Source: Phycisphaeraceae bacterium (lineage in GTDB: Bacteria; Planctomycetota; Phycisphaerae; Phycisphaerales; Phycisphaeraceae). Taken from it: DNA of 6,501 nt. The stretch spans positions 1 to 6,501 of the forward strand of contig JAJDCV010000324.1 in NCBI GenBank assembly GCA_029260675.1, given 5' to 3'. This document shows, one piece after another, positions 6,176 to 6,501 of this stretch (positions are counted from its first letter, which is position 1; each line of letters starts with the position of its first letter). Made by a program: the position numbers and the translations under genes. The notes below the pieces were generated by a model, which did no database searches, had not been told where the DNA came from, and saw nothing but the letters and a program-made list of their open reading frames with translations.

Positions 6176-6189
6176 GGGTCCTGGGTAGC
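6176..6189 (+). repeat. Two GGGT heptads just upstream of the lpxD start
   Basis: GGGTCCT followed by GGGTAGC, on the strand opposite lpxD, occupies the last bases before its TTG start. The period and GGGT core match the arrays upstream of the epimerase and lpxC-fabZ genes. Two units are too few to exclude chance in GC-rich DNA. Confidence 0.3.
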
Positions 6190-6214
6190 CGGTGCGATGA
6201 GCGTTTACACGAAA

Positions 6215-6234
6215 CCCCGGGCTTCCGCCCGGGG
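6215..6234 (-). terminator. GC-rich hairpin between skp-like gene and lpxD; terminator or REP-like
   Basis: Perfect 8-bp stem CCCCGGGC/GCCCGGGG; on the minus strand the loop is GGAA (a GNRA tetraloop) and TTTCGTGT follows. It lies 57 bp after the skp-like stop and 43 bp before the lpxD start, so it could attenuate read-through or end the skp-like transcript. The T-tract is short and interrupted, so termination would be weak. The 8-bp stem with 4-nt loop and the preceding CAG also resemble the REP-like hairpins at the other end of the window, with a different stem sequence. Confidence 0.45.
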
Positions 6235-6290
6235 CTGGTATTGCAGACTCTACATTTTAGCGGACAGCGAGGGGCCCGGTGGCCCGTCGG

Positions 6291-6501
6291 TTATCGGCTG
6301 TTGTCGAACGCGTTGTTCATCTCCTGGGCGACCAGATCGGTGATGTCGACGGTGTTGCTTGCCCAGGCGACGATGTTGATGTTGGCGGTCTGGGGCCGGC
6401 CCTGGGCGTTGCTGCCCAGCCGAAGCGACTGCTGCTTGTAGAGCACGACGCCCACGTTCTGGGCCTGGGCGACCGTGTCGATCGCGGCCTCGAGGTTCTT
6501 G
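6291..6501 (-). CDS. skp: OmpH/Skp-family periplasmic chaperone, C-terminal fragment
   Basis: The last 69 codons of a minus-strand gene end with TAA at 6291-6293; the rest lies beyond the right edge. The fragment begins with an amphipathic helix (KNLEAAIDTVAQAQNVGVVL). It ends with ASNTVDITDLVAQEMNNAF, which corresponds to the conserved VDITDxVxxxLN ending of OmpH/Skp proteins, after the short strand region where the family usually has VLDK-like residues. Skp proteins hold unfolded outer-membrane proteins in the periplasm. The place directly upstream of lpxD is the classical position of skp, which supports the call. The N-terminal signal peptide and coiled-coil tentacles cannot be seen. Confidence 0.8.
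   Translation of the reverse strand, partial: KNLEAAIDTVAQAQNVGVVLYKQQSLRLGSNAQGRPQTANINIVAWASNTVDITDLVAQEMNNAFDNSR

Noticed and set aside
6272..6285. Small inverted repeat GGGCC/GGCCC just after the skp-like stop
   Set aside because: Only 5 bp with no T-tract on the transcript side; expected by chance at this GC content.
5716..6441. 241-codon plus-strand frame spanning lpxD and the skp-like gene
   Set aside because: It runs antisense across two recognised genes and the gap between them, with no motif or plausible start signal.

Overview
The window reads as GC-rich chromosomal DNA from a Gram-negative bacterium, most likely a planctomycete of the class Phycisphaerae. This rests on four points: a LpxC-FabZ fusion protein, a prepilin-like FADGHV (H-X9-DG type) domain protein, genes without convincing Shine-Dalgarno sites, and a RAYT-type Y1 transposase with a YLPxHxG ending. 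The placement is inference; no marker gene is present.

Left part (1-2560): the 3' portion of a plus-strand gene encodes a DUF3352-like protein with a C-terminal prepilin-like domain. It is followed by a compact module of about 730 bp (1818-2550). The module is a 158-residue HUH/Y1 single-strand transposase (RAYT type) bracketed by two copies of an inverted pair of 8-bp-stem REP-like hairpins. It lies between the convergent 3' ends of the left gene and a minus-strand epimerase gene, with a hairpin 11 bp beyond each stop codon. This is the most unusual element in the window.

Right part (2561-6501): everything is on the minus strand and concerns the outer envelope. In transcription order it holds the C-terminus of an OmpH/Skp-type periplasmic chaperone, lpxD, a fused lpxC-fabZ, and a UDP-glucuronate-4-epimerase-like gene. 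LpxC and LpxD catalyse the committed deacetylation and the second acylation of lipid A synthesis. FabZ works in the fatty acid elongation that supplies 3-hydroxyacyl chains, and the epimerase would supply nucleotide sugars for surface glycans. lpxA, often found next to fabZ, does not follow in this window.

The intergenic gaps of the lpx region (119 to 183 bp) are not empty. They hold G-rich heptanucleotide arrays with G-quadruplex potential, two of them facing each other between lpxC-fabZ and the epimerase gene, and a GC-rich hairpin between the skp-like gene and lpxD. No tRNA, rRNA, CRISPR array or conventional IS was seen.
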